A stretch of 64,000 nucleotides of DNA from Candidatus Mediterraneibacter faecavium (GCA_019119995.1 DWVY01000012.1:35132-99131), one strand, 5' to 3'. Counted from the first letter of the stretch, positions 33,137 through 42,454 are shown. Notes: generated by a model from the letters alone, not told the origin. Program-made: numbers and translations.

Positions 33137-34129
33137 ATGGCTTTTGATATCATGCATGCAGGCAGATATATCATGGCTGCGGCATCAGGGACAACGAATG
33201 TGGCGGATGAGTCGGTCAGCGACGTGATTGATTCGGCTGCTGAGGCAACAAATGAAGCCGCGCAGGAAGTAAACCAGTTTGTCCAGTTCGTACAGGATAA
33301 TATACCGAATATCATAGAGTTCGGAATAAAGGTCATCCTTGCACTTGTTTTTTTCTTTTTGGGAAGCAAAGTGATCAAATGGATCAGGAAAATCGTACAC
33401 CGGTCTTTTGAACGTACGAATGTGGATGCCGGCGTGGCTCAGTTCGTAGATTCTATGATAAAGTTTGGTCTTTATGCATTGTTGATTTTCATGATCGCAA
33501 CGAATTTCGGGATTGAATCGTCATCCATTGCTGCGCTGATCGCATCAGCCGGTGTTGCAGTCGGTCTTGCACTGCAGGGGAGCCTTTCGAATTTTGCCGG
33601 CGGTATCCTGATCCTTCTTCTCAAGCCGTTCGCGGTAGGCGATTACATTGTCGTGACTCAGGAGGGGATCGAGGGAACGGTGAAAGAGATACAGATCTTT
33701 TATACGAAGCTGGCAACTGTGGATAATCAGAGAGTGGTCGTGCCCAACAGTATCCTGACAAGCAACAGCCTGACAAACGTAACGGCGCGGCCGGAGCGGC
33801 AGCTTGATCTGAAGGTAGGCATTGGCTATGATTCAGATCTTAAGAAAGCGAAAAAACTGATCGAGGATATGCTTTACAGCGACCCGAGCGTGATACAGGA
33901 CGAGGAGATCAAGGTATTTGTGGACTCGCTGGGAGACAGCGCTGTGTTGATCGGGCTGAGAGCCTGGGTGAAGACAGAGGAATACTGGGCGACAAGATGG
34001 CGCCTGACAGAGCAGATCAAATTAACGTTCGATGTAGAAGGGATCGAAATCCCGTATAACCAGCTCACGGTAAATGTGAGATCAGGGCAGGATTTGGCTT
34101 CAGCAGTAAAAAAGCAGCAAAAAGTGTAA
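33137..34129 (+). CDS. MscS-family mechanosensitive channel
   Basis: The 330-residue protein has three membrane helices, with the pore-lining helix ASAGVAVGLALQGSLSNF. A soluble beta/alpha vestibule follows (VVPNSILTSNSLTNVT). It releases solutes after osmotic down-shock. The first 60 residues are Ala/Glu-rich and may be periplasm-like or cytosolic; no cleaved signal is evident. GGAGG precedes ATG 33137. Confidence 0.94.
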   Translation: MAFDIMHAGRYIMAAASGTTNVADESVSDVIDSAAEATNEAAQEVNQFVQFVQDNIPNIIEFGIKVILALVFFFLGSKVIKWIRKIVHRSFERTNVDAGVAQFVDSMIKFGLYALLIFMIATNFGIESSSIAALIASAGVAVGLALQGSLSNFAGGILILLLKPFAVGDYIVVTQEGIEGTVKEIQIFYTKLATVDNQRVVVPNSILTSNSLTNVTARPERQLDLKVGIGYDSDLKKAKKLIEDMLYSDPSVIQDEEIKVFVDSLGDSAVLIGLRAWVKTEEYWATRWRLTEQIKLTFDVEGIEIPYNQLTVNVRSGQDLASAVKKQQKV

Positions 34130-34148
34130 GGCCAATTGAAAAAAACAG

Positions 34149-34177
34149 TTGAAATTTATTAGAAAAAGAGATATAAT
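34149..34177 (+). promoter_or_regulatory. Promoter of tRNA-Thr
   Basis: TTGAAA at 34149-34154, a 17-bp spacer and a perfect TATAAT at 34172-34177, about 30 bp before the tRNA. Confidence 0.75.
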
Positions 34178-34207
34178 AGCTAAGGCTCGTCAAGGTACGG
34201 GCCATAT

Positions 34208-34280
34208 GCCGGAATAGCTCAGTCGGTAGAGCACTTCACTCGTAATGAAGGGGTCGTCAGTTCAAGTCTGATTTCCGGCT
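34208..34280 (+). tRNA. tRNA-Thr (anticodon CGT)
   Basis: The 73-nt cloverleaf has acceptor GCCGGAA/TTCCGGC, D arm GCTC...GAGC, anticodon arm CTTCA-CTCGTAA-TGAAG with CGT, and T arm GTCAG-TTCAAGT-CTGAT. The discriminator is T and CCA is not encoded. It has its own promoter and terminator. Confidence 0.95.
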
Positions 34281-34292
34281 TTATCAAAAAAG

Positions 34293-34329
34293 AGGCGCAA
34301 TCCCAGTAAAATAGGGGATGCGCCTTTTT
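34293..34329 (+). terminator. Terminator after tRNA-Thr
   Basis: AGGCGCAATCCC pairs with GGGGATGCGCCT around a nine-base loop and is followed by TTTTT. Confidence 0.85.
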
Positions 34330-34502
34330 GCGCAATACGCCCGGAGGGCGGCCGCCGCGCCTGTACGGGCGGGCATCCGACGGGCAGCGGCCATCGAGCG
34401 GCAATGCCGTGGGATGAGCGGGTATCGCGGTGGTCGGGGAGGGGAAGGAATCATCCCCTGTCCGGTTGAAATACAGGATAATAAGAAGGAGGCTGAGAGT
34501 AT

Positions 34503-34898
34503 ATGAAACCGTCAAAGGAAACTGTAGAGTTGTTCAAAAACGACCGCTTTGCCACAGAGAACGGAGCGGTGATCGAGGAAGTTGACGATCACTATGCGAA
34601 GTGCAGCATGAAGATTGAGGGACGGCACCGCAATGCAATGGGCGCGGTCATGGGCGGCGTCTATTTCACACTTGCGGACTTTGCGCTGGCAGTGGCGAGC
34701 AACTGGCAGAAAATGGGATATGTCTCTCTGAATTCGGAGATCACATATCTGATGGCGGCCAAAGGAGAAAAGCTGATCGCGGAAGCGTCCTGTGTAAAGA
34801 ACGGGAGAACGACAGGATACTACCGGATTGATGTAAAGGATGAACTGGGCAATCTTGCTGCGGCGGTTACAGCTACAACATACTGTGTGGCAAGATAA
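34503..34898 (+). CDS. PaaI-type hotdog thioesterase
   Basis: The 131-residue protein is a hotdog-fold acyl-CoA thioesterase of the PaaI/HGG type: NAMGAVMGGVYFTLADFALA carries the helix and the Asp, and VSLNSEITYLMAAKGEKLIA follows. AAGGAGG precedes ATG 34503. It lies between tRNA-Thr and the DUF362 protein. The substrate is unknown. Confidence 0.88.
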   Translation: MKPSKETVELFKNDRFATENGAVIEEVDDHYAKCSMKIEGRHRNAMGAVMGGVYFTLADFALAVASNWQKMGYVSLNSEITYLMAAKGEKLIAEASCVKNGRTTGYYRIDVKDELGNLAAAVTATTYCVAR

Positions 34899-34983
34899 GG
34901 ACTGATACAGACCTGTCGCAGAAAAAAGTATGTGACAGAATATATGGAATAGTATTTTTTCGAAGAAAGGAGATCTAAAACAT

Positions 34984-36108
34984 ATGGAAAAGTCAAAAGT
35001 ATATTTTACAAATATGCGTGCGCTTCCGGGCACGAATCTTCCGGAGAAACTAAAAAAACTGATCCGCAGGGCAGGGATCGGTGATATCGATTTTGAGAAA
35101 AAGATGACTGCCATCAAGATCCACTTCGGAGAGCCGGGTAATCTTTCATTCCTGCGCCCGAACTATGCGAAGGCGGTTGCAGATGTAGTGAAAGAGCTGG
35201 GCGGACGCCCGTTCCTTACGGACTGCAACACATTGTATGTCGGAAGGAGAAAGGATGCTCTTGAGCATCTGAGCGCCGCTTACGAGAATGGTTTCAATCT
35301 TCTTTCTACAGGGTGCCACATCATCATCGGCGACGGACTGAAAGGAACCGACGACGTCAGCGTCCCGGTGGAGGGCGGCACATTAGTCAAAGAAGCGAAG
35401 ATCGGAAAAGCCATCATGGATGCGGATGTGTTCATCAGTCTTTCTCATTTTAAAGGACACGAGATGACAGGATTCGGGGGATGCTTCAAAAACATCGGTA
35501 TGGGCTGCGGAAGCCGCGCCGGCAAGATGGAGCAGCACAACAGCGGAAAGCCGTCGGTGGATCAGTCGGTCTGTGTGGGATGCCGTGTCTGTTCCAGGAA
35601 CTGCGCCCACGGCGCGATTTCATTTCCGGAGAAGAAAGCGGTCATCGACCATGAGAAATGTGTGGGATGCGGCCGCTGCCTCGGGGCATGCAACTTCGAT
35701 GCCATCTATAATGAGAACTCATCCGCGGTCAAAGAACTGAACATCAAGATGGCGGAGTACACGAAAGCTGTCGTATCGGGACGTCCGGCGTTCCATATCA
35801 GCCTTGTGATCGATGTGTCTCCGTACTGCGACTGCCATCCGGAAAATGATGTTCCGATCCTGCCGGATGTGGGAATGTTTGCAAGCTTTGACCCCGTGGC
35901 GCTCGATCAGGCGTGCGCGGACGCCTGCAATGCGCAGCAGCCGATGCGGGGAAGCCTTCTGGATGAACATATCCATGAGGACGGATTCTGCGACCACCAC
36001 GATCATTTCACAAATACAACACCGGAGAGCGAGTGGGAGACCTGCCTCGCACATGCGGAAGAGATCGGACTGGGAAGCAGGGAGTATGAACTGATCGAAG
36101 TGAAATAA
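34984..36108 (+). CDS. DUF362 protein with 2[4Fe-4S] ferredoxin
   Basis: The 374-residue protein has an N-terminal DUF362 region (MTAIKIHFGEPGNLSFLRP, FLTDCNTLYVGRR, FISLSHFKGHEMTGFGG). A bacterial-type double ferredoxin follows (CVGCRVCSRNCAHGAISF and CVGCGRCLGACNFDAIYN). The C-terminal part has further Cys and His residues. Relatives are common in anaerobes, but their reactions are not established. GGAG precedes ATG 34984. Confidence 0.87.
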   Translation: MEKSKVYFTNMRALPGTNLPEKLKKLIRRAGIGDIDFEKKMTAIKIHFGEPGNLSFLRPNYAKAVADVVKELGGRPFLTDCNTLYVGRRKDALEHLSAAYENGFNLLSTGCHIIIGDGLKGTDDVSVPVEGGTLVKEAKIGKAIMDADVFISLSHFKGHEMTGFGGCFKNIGMGCGSRAGKMEQHNSGKPSVDQSVCVGCRVCSRNCAHGAISFPEKKAVIDHEKCVGCGRCLGACNFDAIYNENSSAVKELNIKMAEYTKAVVSGRPAFHISLVIDVSPYCDCHPENDVPILPDVGMFASFDPVALDQACADACNAQQPMRGSLLDEHIHEDGFCDHHDHFTNTTPESEWETCLAHAEEIGLGSREYELIEVK

Positions 36109-36209
36109 ATGCTTCGGTAAGACGGCGTGACGCGCTGAGGGCACAGAAAACTGTTCTGCCGAATAAGGAACGTGTGCCCGGAAAAAAGGAAAGAGAGAGG
36201 AAAGTGACA

Positions 36210-37580
36210 ATGAAAAGAGAAAAATTCGGTTCCCGTCTCGGATTCATCCTCATATCAGCAGGATGTGCGATCGGGCTGGGAAATGTATGGCGTTTCCCCT
36301 ATATCACAGGGCAATACGGCGGAGCGGCGTTCGTGCTCATCTATCTGGTGTGTCTCGTGCTGCTCGGACTGCCGATCATGATCATGGAATTTTCCATCGG
36401 GCGCGGTGCAGGATGCAGTATCGCAAGAGCCCTTGACAGACTGGAACCTCTTGGCACGAAATGGCACTGGTACAAATGGTTCGGCATTGCAGGAAACTAT
36501 CTGCTGATGATGTTCTACACAACGATTGGCGGCTGGCTGCTGATTTATCTGTTCAAGATGGGAGCAGGCAGCTTCGACGGCATGGATGCAACGCAGATCC
36601 AGGGGGCGTTTGGCGAGCTGATGGGGCAGCCGGTTCTTATGACTGTGTGTATGGCGGTCGTAGTGATCCTGTGCTTCGGTATCGTAAGCCTCGGCCTTCA
36701 GAAAGGTGTGGAGGGCATCACCAAGATCATGATGGTGCTCCTGTTTATCCTTCTGATCATCCTTGCGATCCGGTCTATCTTACTGCCGGGCGCAGGGGCG
36801 GGACTTGAGTTCTATCTCCTGCCGGACTTCGGCAAGATGAAAGAGGCGGGGATACTGGAAGTCGTATCAGCGGCTATGAACCAGTCGTTCTTCACACTGA
36901 GCCTCGGGATCGGCGCGATGGCGATCTTCGGAAGCTATATCGATAAAAAGAGAAGACTCGCCGGTGAGGCGGTGGCGATCACAGTGCTCGATACATGCGT
37001 TGCCCTTATATCAGGACTGATCATCTTCCCCGCCAGCTTTGCATTCGGCGTAAATCCGGACAGCGGCCCGAACCTGATCTTCATCACCCTGCCGAATATC
37101 TTTAACTCCATGGCAGGCGGAAGACTCTGGGGCGCGATCTTCTTCCTCTGTATGTTCTTCGCGTCAGCGTCCACGATCATCGCTGTCTTTGAGAACATCA
37201 TTGCATTCGCGATGGATCTGACCGGATGCTCCAGAGGAAAAGCAGTAGCGGTCAACCTTGTGGCAATCCTGCTCCTCTCCATGCCGTGCGTGCTCGGCTA
37301 CAATGTGCTGAGCGGATTCGCGCCGTTCGGCGAAGGGTCGGCTATACTCGATCTGGAAGACTTTATCGTAAGCAATAATCTCCTGCCTCTTGGAAGTCTT
37401 GTGTATGTACTGTTCTGTACTACACGTTATGGATGGGGATGGAAAAACTTCCTTGCCGAGGCAAATACAGGAGAAGGACCGAAATTCCCGAAATGGGTAA
37501 GACCCTACGTAACTTTTATCATTCCCCTGATCGTGATCTTCCTGTTCACACAGGGCTACTGGAGCAAATTTGCAGGCTAG
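36210..37580 (+). CDS. Sodium-dependent amino-acid transporter (NSS/SNF family)
   Basis: The 456-residue membrane protein has 11-12 helices and the NSS sodium-site motif SAGCAIGLGNVWRFPYITGQ in the first helix. FTLSLGIGAMAIFGSYI resembles the second sodium site. The family imports amino acids, often Trp or Tyr, in bacteria. AGAGAGG is spaced for ATG 36210; the upstream GTG at 36174 has no ribosome site. Confidence 0.93.
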   Translation: MKREKFGSRLGFILISAGCAIGLGNVWRFPYITGQYGGAAFVLIYLVCLVLLGLPIMIMEFSIGRGAGCSIARALDRLEPLGTKWHWYKWFGIAGNYLLMMFYTTIGGWLLIYLFKMGAGSFDGMDATQIQGAFGELMGQPVLMTVCMAVVVILCFGIVSLGLQKGVEGITKIMMVLLFILLIILAIRSILLPGAGAGLEFYLLPDFGKMKEAGILEVVSAAMNQSFFTLSLGIGAMAIFGSYIDKKRRLAGEAVAITVLDTCVALISGLIIFPASFAFGVNPDSGPNLIFITLPNIFNSMAGGRLWGAIFFLCMFFASASTIIAVFENIIAFAMDLTGCSRGKAVAVNLVAILLLSMPCVLGYNVLSGFAPFGEGSAILDLEDFIVSNNLLPLGSLVYVLFCTTRYGWGWKNFLAEANTGEGPKFPKWVRPYVTFIIPLIVIFLFTQGYWSKFAG

Positions 37581-37593
37581 GCTCAAGCCTTGC

Positions 37594-37653
37594 GTCATAA
37601 AAAAGAGTATTCACATCATGCTTGCATGAATGTGGATGCTCTTTTTTTATGAC
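37594..37653 (+). terminator. Terminator after the NSS transporter
   Basis: GTCATAAAAAAGAGTATTCACAT pairs almost fully with ATGTGGATGCTCTTTTTTTATGAC. The stem is AT-rich with a T-run inside its 3' arm. Confidence 0.75.
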
Positions 37654-37657
37654 ATAG

Positions 37658-37782
37658 GGCGCAGCCCGTGAGCGAGATGAAGCGCGCAGCGCGGAATCGA
37701 GCTGCAAGGCATGAGCCGGACGGGGCCAAGGCGCAGCCCGTGAGCGAGATGGAGCGCGGAGCGCGGAATCGAGCTGCAAGGC
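37658..37782. repeat. 53-bp direct repeat, two copies
   Basis: Copy one spans 37658-37710 and copy two 37730-37782, with two mismatches and a period of 72 bp. Each starts GGCGCAGCCCGTGAGCGAG and ends GAGCTGCAAGGC. There is no coding frame. It fills much of the 314-bp gap between the transporter and the MerR-permease gene and could be part of a dispersed non-coding repeat. Confidence 0.8.
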
Positions 37783-37802
37783 GTAAAATATCAGCAAACT
37801 AC

Positions 37803-37833
37803 TTGACTGTATACCTGTTATATACTTTAACAT
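37803..37833 (+). promoter_or_regulatory. MerR-type promoter with 19-bp spacer and dyad
   Basis: TTGACT at 37803-37808 and TAACAT at 37828-37833 are separated by 19 bp instead of 17. The spacer contains the dyad GTATA-N7-TATAC (37809-37825). An over-long spacer with a central dyad is the hallmark of promoters activated by MerR-family proteins, so the downstream MerR-permease fusion probably regulates its own operon. Confidence 0.78.
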
Positions 37834-37894
37834 GTGTATACGAAAAGATCGGAACGAGGGTTTCCGAAAAGAACATCAGATGGGAGGTGCCGGC

Positions 37895-39820
37895 TTGAAT
37901 ACGAAACAGGCAGAGGAACTGACAGGGATGTCCCGGCAGAATATCCGTTATTACGAGCGGATGGGACTGCTGGAACCGGCCCGGGACGACAGCAACGCTT
38001 ACCGCGATTATTCGGAAGAAGACATCCGGAGATTGAAATTGATCCGAATGCTCCGGATGCTTGACATGCCGCTGAAAGAAATACAGGACGTAATAAATGA
38101 AAATGTGTCCCTGAAAGAAGCAGTGGAACATCAGCGGGAAGTTCTGCAGACCCGCCAGAAGCAGCTTGGCGCGGCTATAGAAGTATGTACGAGCATCAGC
38201 AGGGAGAAAGCTGACCGGCCGGATGTGGACAGTTATCTTCTCAGAATGGAAACAATGGAGCGAAACGGCGGGATCTTCGCGAGGTTTGTCGACGATTATA
38301 AACAGGTAGTTCACGAAGAACAGGAGAGAAAGTTTGCATTTTATGCAGATATTCCGGTCAATACGGCAGGTGCATTTGAGAAAGTCCTCAGAAAATATGC
38401 TGCCGATACTGGCCGGAAATTCCGTCTGCTTAAGAAAGGTAAATATCCGGAATTCCTGTTGGGGACAGAGATATATACAGCGGTAAGGGTCCTGGAAAGG
38501 CGGAAAGGAGATGATGATCCTGCTGTGAAGATCATCTGTGAGAAAAAGGAGTCAGATCAGAAACACAGCCGGATTTCCGGAAAGCGCAGAAAGATCTTCC
38601 AGGGCATCCATATCATAGGGAAGAATATCCGCAGATACAGAAGAAAGAGCATACTCAACCTGGTGCTCAGTATGCTTGCAGTGATGATCCTGGCATTTTA
38701 TCTGGGAAATATGGGGAGTACCAGAAGGATGCTCACAGAAATGCCGGAGACTTTGGATATATCCGGCGAGATATGGAATATGTGCGGCAAGATGAACCAC
38801 GGCCTTTTTATATCTTACCGGGTAGCGGATGATCTGTATGCCTCTTCACTGATCGGCAATATTGCAGAAAGTTCTGAGCTGATCGGAAGTTTCTCTCCTG
38901 CCCCGCCTGTGGCTGAAGGATCAGAAGGAGAATTCTCTGTCACGGGTATTAATCGGATGGAATGTCTGGAAGGAATGGATGTCAGCGACATCTCGTGGAT
39001 TGACGGGATGGACTGGGAGTTGTTTCAAAGGAGTGCTGACACCTGTCTGATAAGCGCTGCATTTGCAGAGAAGACGGGACTGTCAGCAGGTGATCATGTA
39101 ACGTTTGACCTGGCAAGATATTCCCAGGGGCTCGCAGGGGTAACGCTTACCAGAGAGGAACTGAAGCCCCGCACATTTACGGCAGCCGGAGTATATCAGG
39201 ACGAGCCGGGGAGAGACGGCGGAAACCCGGAAGTCCTTCTCCCCCTTGATGTTGTAAAGGATATTTATGAAGAAAACGATAAAGTTTATTTCGCCTCATC
39301 CCTTTCTTTTCAGGTGACAGACCCTATGAAACTTGATGAAGTAAAGCAGGAACTATCAGATGCGGGACTAAAAGAAATCATCTACGGTTCTCCGGATTCT
39401 TATGTGGGGATCGGCGTGAAGCTGTCGGATTCCGTGTTTATCCGCTCCATGGAGAGCGCTGACAGAAGCCGGGCGCTTCTTGAGAGTTTTCTTCCCTTTA
39501 TCTTTCTGATCGTGGCGGCGGCAGGCTATATCATTCCCAGTCTGCTGTTCCAGAGCCGGAGAGAGGAGTATGCGGTTATGCGCGCCCTGGGGACCGGCAA
39601 ACGGTTCTGCAGCCTTATATTTTATATGGAACATATGCTGCCCGCTATGGCAGGAGCGCTTCTCGGCGCTGCCGCAGGCGTTCTGGCGGGTGCGCTGGGG
39701 ATTGCGGAGGCTATCCCTGTGTGGGGTATATATCTGCTTTTCTATATGGCGGGAGCTGCCGCGGCTATGTGGCGGTTTGGAAGATTCAGTATTGCGGCTG
39801 TGCTGGCGCACAGAGATTGA
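37895..39820 (+). CDS. MerR regulator fused to a MacB/FtsX-type ABC permease
   Basis: The 641-residue protein joins two normally separate proteins. Residues 1-72 are a MerR winged helix (NTKQAEELTGMSRQNIRYYE, then RMGLLEPARDD). A helical dimerisation region (residues about 75-105) and about 130 linker residues follow. The rest has permease topology: one membrane helix at 252-271 (SILNLVLSMLAVMILAFYLG), an extracytoplasmic domain of about 260 residues, and three C-terminal helices near 532-552, 582-603 and 607-626. GGAGGT precedes TTG 37895. The upstream ATG 37832 overlaps the -10 and is unlikely. An ABC ATPase and a second permease follow. It may sense a drug or peptide at the membrane and act on its own promoter. 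Confidence 0.9.
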   Translation: MNTKQAEELTGMSRQNIRYYERMGLLEPARDDSNAYRDYSEEDIRRLKLIRMLRMLDMPLKEIQDVINENVSLKEAVEHQREVLQTRQKQLGAAIEVCTSISREKADRPDVDSYLLRMETMERNGGIFARFVDDYKQVVHEEQERKFAFYADIPVNTAGAFEKVLRKYAADTGRKFRLLKKGKYPEFLLGTEIYTAVRVLERRKGDDDPAVKIICEKKESDQKHSRISGKRRKIFQGIHIIGKNIRRYRRKSILNLVLSMLAVMILAFYLGNMGSTRRMLTEMPETLDISGEIWNMCGKMNHGLFISYRVADDLYASSLIGNIAESSELIGSFSPAPPVAEGSEGEFSVTGINRMECLEGMDVSDISWIDGMDWELFQRSADTCLISAAFAEKTGLSAGDHVTFDLARYSQGLAGVTLTREELKPRTFTAAGVYQDEPGRDGGNPEVLLPLDVVKDIYEENDKVYFASSLSFQVTDPMKLDEVKQELSDAGLKEIIYGSPDSYVGIGVKLSDSVFIRSMESADRSRALLESFLPFIFLIVAAAGYIIPSLLFQSRREEYAVMRALGTGKRFCSLIFYMEHMLPAMAGALLGAAAGVLAGALGIAEAIPVWGIYLLFYMAGAAAAMWRFGRFSIAAVLAHRD

Positions 39821-39829
39821 GAGGTATCT

Positions 39830-40516
39830 ATGGAAAGAATCAGAGTGGAATCAGTGAGTTATTCCTATCAGAATAAATATCAGACCGTAGAGGCTGTGAA
39901 GGAAGTGACCTGCAGCTTCGAATCAGGAAAAATGTATGTGATCACAGGAGAATCCGGCAGCGGAAAGAGTACGTTTTTGTCGCTCCTGGCAGGACTGGAC
40001 TGTCCGAAAAGCGGACGGATCACAGTGGATGGGGAAGATCTGGGCGGGATCGACAGAGATGCGTACCGCAGAGAAAAGGCAGCCGTGATCTACCAGGCGT
40101 TTCATCTGTTCCCTCTGCTCACTGCGCTGGAAAATGTCATGTATCCGATGGAGATCAGAGGAATGAAGCGAAGAGAAGCAGAAGAACGGGCGAAAGAGTA
40201 TCTGGATGAAGTCGGGATCGGCAGGGAGAAGATGGGAAAATATCCGAGGATGCTGAGCGGAGGTGAGCAGCAGAGGACAGCCGTCGCCCGCGCGATGGCG
40301 TCCGGCGGCAGGATCATTCTGGCGGATGAACCGACGGGAAATCTTGATACCGAAAATGAGGAGAAGATCGTGGGACTTCTTATGTCCCTCGCCCATGACA
40401 AAGACTTTACCGTGATCATGGTGACGCACAACAGGCAGATCGCAGACCGGGCGGACGTGCGCCTCGTGATGAAAGACGGCAGGATGACCGGATGCCCGGC
40501 GGATTCAGGACAGTGA
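39830..40516 (+). CDS. ABC transporter ATPase, MacB/LolD type
   Basis: The 228-residue ATPase has Walker A TGESGSGKSTFLSLLAGL, Q-loop VIYQAFHLFPLLT, signature LSGGEQQRTAVARA, Walker B IILADEPTGNLDTE and switch His VMVTHNRQIAD. It belongs to the class that drives MacB/FtsX-like permeases. It starts 9 bp after the MerR-permease gene and is followed by a second permease, so it serves both permeases. Confidence 0.95.
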   Translation: MERIRVESVSYSYQNKYQTVEAVKEVTCSFESGKMYVITGESGSGKSTFLSLLAGLDCPKSGRITVDGEDLGGIDRDAYRREKAAVIYQAFHLFPLLTALENVMYPMEIRGMKRREAEERAKEYLDEVGIGREKMGKYPRMLSGGEQQRTAVARAMASGGRIILADEPTGNLDTENEEKIVGLLMSLAHDKDFTVIMVTHNRQIADRADVRLVMKDGRMTGCPADSGQ

Positions 40517-40526
40517 GGTGCTGGAA

Positions 40527-42356
40527 ATGACATTATACTATAGTATAAAACAGATGCTGAGAAGTCCACTCAAGAGTATCCTGTTCTTCCTGCTCGTCGG
40601 GATATGTGCATTTTTTCTTGCACTGGGGGGCGCTTTCTGGTATATGGGCAGCGATTACATGCAGAATTTTGACGATAAATATATAACGATCGGCACTGTG
40701 GAACAGAAGTATGAGGGAACACAGACGAGATCAAGATGGGATCCGGAAAAGGAGCAGTATGAATACTACAATGCGGGATATTATGGGGAATGGATCGATG
40801 AGGACGTACTGGATTTCCCGGGGGCGGACTATATTTTAAAGCCCCGTCAGCGTCCGTATTTCGGGGCGTATATCGAGAACCTCTATGACGGGATCGGAAG
40901 TTCGGATATGGGAACGGTGGAAGCGACTCCGGTGGAGACCGGAGCGATGTATCCGTCTCTTCTCATGCGCGTTGTCAGGACAATTGACGGGACAATGGAG
41001 GAAGGCGAGCTTTTTTATCTCTGCGACCATGAAGACCCCGAACCGGATGTGCTGGAAGCGGGAAAAACTTACGTCATGCAGCTGCAGCTGCGGACGTTCG
41101 CGCATGGACCGGCGGTAAAAGAGGGAAAAGAAGAGATGGAGTACTGGCTCGCTCCCGGTATTACATCATCACAGTATACTGCGGATAAGGAAAAGGTCTA
41201 CGATCCGGTCAATGAAGAGGACAGATATTATGACGAAGTGACAGAAGGGTTTTATGAGACGGACCGGGGGAAGCGCTGGCTTAAGCTCGCGTCGTTTCAG
41301 GACCTGCAGATGCGTACGATCCCGGTACAGCCTGTAGACGGAACGTGCCTTCTCATGCATTTCTATAACGGGGAGGCGCAGATCACAGAAGGACGGGATA
41401 TTACAGAAGAAGAGTACGCGCAGGGGGCAAAGGTATGCCTGATCCCGGAAGAACTGGCGATGCGGCTTGGCGTGAACCCCGGAGACAGACTGAACCTTCC
41501 CCTTTACTATGCCGACTATTCCAGAGCTGTAGGCGACGCTTCGATACTGGGCGGCAGAGGCTTATATCTCTATCAGATCCTGAATGCCAAAGGAGAGATT
41601 TACGATGTGTTCAATGAACAGGAGTATGAGATTGTAGGAATATATAAAGCAGAGGATCGTGGCTCCGGAAGCTACAGCGCCGGAAAGGATGAGGTCGTGA
41701 TCCCGTGGAATGCCCTGCCGGAGAACTGCTGGGCGGACAATATCGTCGGTGTTTCCCATATGACGGGCGCCACCACATCGTTTCGGATCCCTAACGGAAC
41801 AATTGAAGAATTTCAGAAAAAGTGGGAAGAGCAGGGGATCGATGATCTGGAAATCAGATTCTATGATATGGGCTATACCCAGCTCCGGGAGGGACTTGAG
41901 AACCGGCAGCTCATGTCGGCGGTATTTTTGATCAGCGGATGCGTGATGGCGGTTATGATCCTGTGCTTCTTTTCCAATCTGTTCATTACAGGACAGAGAG
42001 AGCGCATCACGGCAGAGAGGCTTATGGGCCGGACCAGGCGGCAGTGTGCGGCGTCTATCCTTACAGGAATGCTTATATTGAGTGCTGCAGGCTGCATTGC
42101 GGGAAGCGCCGCCGGATGGCTGGCATCGGAGAATGCGGCGGACAATATCGGAGATACGCTGGAATTTGACCGGACATACAGCGACAATGCGATCGCGAAT
42201 ACAGAGCCGGCAGAAGAAGCAGAACCGCCGGGGATCCTGCTTCCCTGTGCAACGGGAAGTATCCTTCTGGCTGTATCGGTGATCGTATCCGCAGGATATA
42301 TGGGGGAGACACTGAGAAAGGAACCATTGAAGATGCTGGGTGAGATAGAAGAATGA
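40527..42356 (+). CDS. FtsX/MacB-type ABC permease
   Basis: The 609-residue protein has one N-terminal helix (SILFFLLVGICAFFLALGGA), a large acidic extracytoplasmic domain (about residues 40-455) and three C-terminal helices (SAVFLISGCVMAVMILCFF; ILTGMLILSAAGCIAGSAAG; ILLAVSVIVSAGYMG). This is the usual MacB topology. TGAGGTG is spaced for ATG 40527. It pairs with the MerR-permease and the ATPase to form a heteromeric transporter, perhaps for a peptide or lipid-active antibiotic. Confidence 0.9.
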   Translation: MTLYYSIKQMLRSPLKSILFFLLVGICAFFLALGGAFWYMGSDYMQNFDDKYITIGTVEQKYEGTQTRSRWDPEKEQYEYYNAGYYGEWIDEDVLDFPGADYILKPRQRPYFGAYIENLYDGIGSSDMGTVEATPVETGAMYPSLLMRVVRTIDGTMEEGELFYLCDHEDPEPDVLEAGKTYVMQLQLRTFAHGPAVKEGKEEMEYWLAPGITSSQYTADKEKVYDPVNEEDRYYDEVTEGFYETDRGKRWLKLASFQDLQMRTIPVQPVDGTCLLMHFYNGEAQITEGRDITEEEYAQGAKVCLIPEELAMRLGVNPGDRLNLPLYYADYSRAVGDASILGGRGLYLYQILNAKGEIYDVFNEQEYEIVGIYKAEDRGSGSYSAGKDEVVIPWNALPENCWADNIVGVSHMTGATTSFRIPNGTIEEFQKKWEEQGIDDLEIRFYDMGYTQLREGLENRQLMSAVFLISGCVMAVMILCFFSNLFITGQRERITAERLMGRTRRQCAASILTGMLILSAAGCIAGSAAGWLASENAADNIGDTLEFDRTYSDNAIANTEPAEEAEPPGILLPCATGSILLAVSVIVSAGYMGETLRKEPLKMLGEIEE

Positions 42357-42397
42357 TCGGAGGATAAATCAATGATCAGATAAACGTGCAGCCAGAG

Positions 42398-42428
42398 TGC
42401 CGGCTTTCCATGGAAAAGAAAGCCGGCA
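42398..42428 (+). terminator. Hairpin after the ABC operon
   Basis: TGCCGGCTTT pairs with AAAGCCGGCA around an 11-base loop. No T-run follows, so termination is uncertain. Confidence 0.45.
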
Positions 42429-42454
42429 TTCCGGCGTCTTTCAGGTTTGGCAGC

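Noticed and set aside
34318..34506. 62-residue frame between tRNA-Thr and the thioesterase
   Set aside because: It begins inside the tRNA terminator and has no ribosome site.
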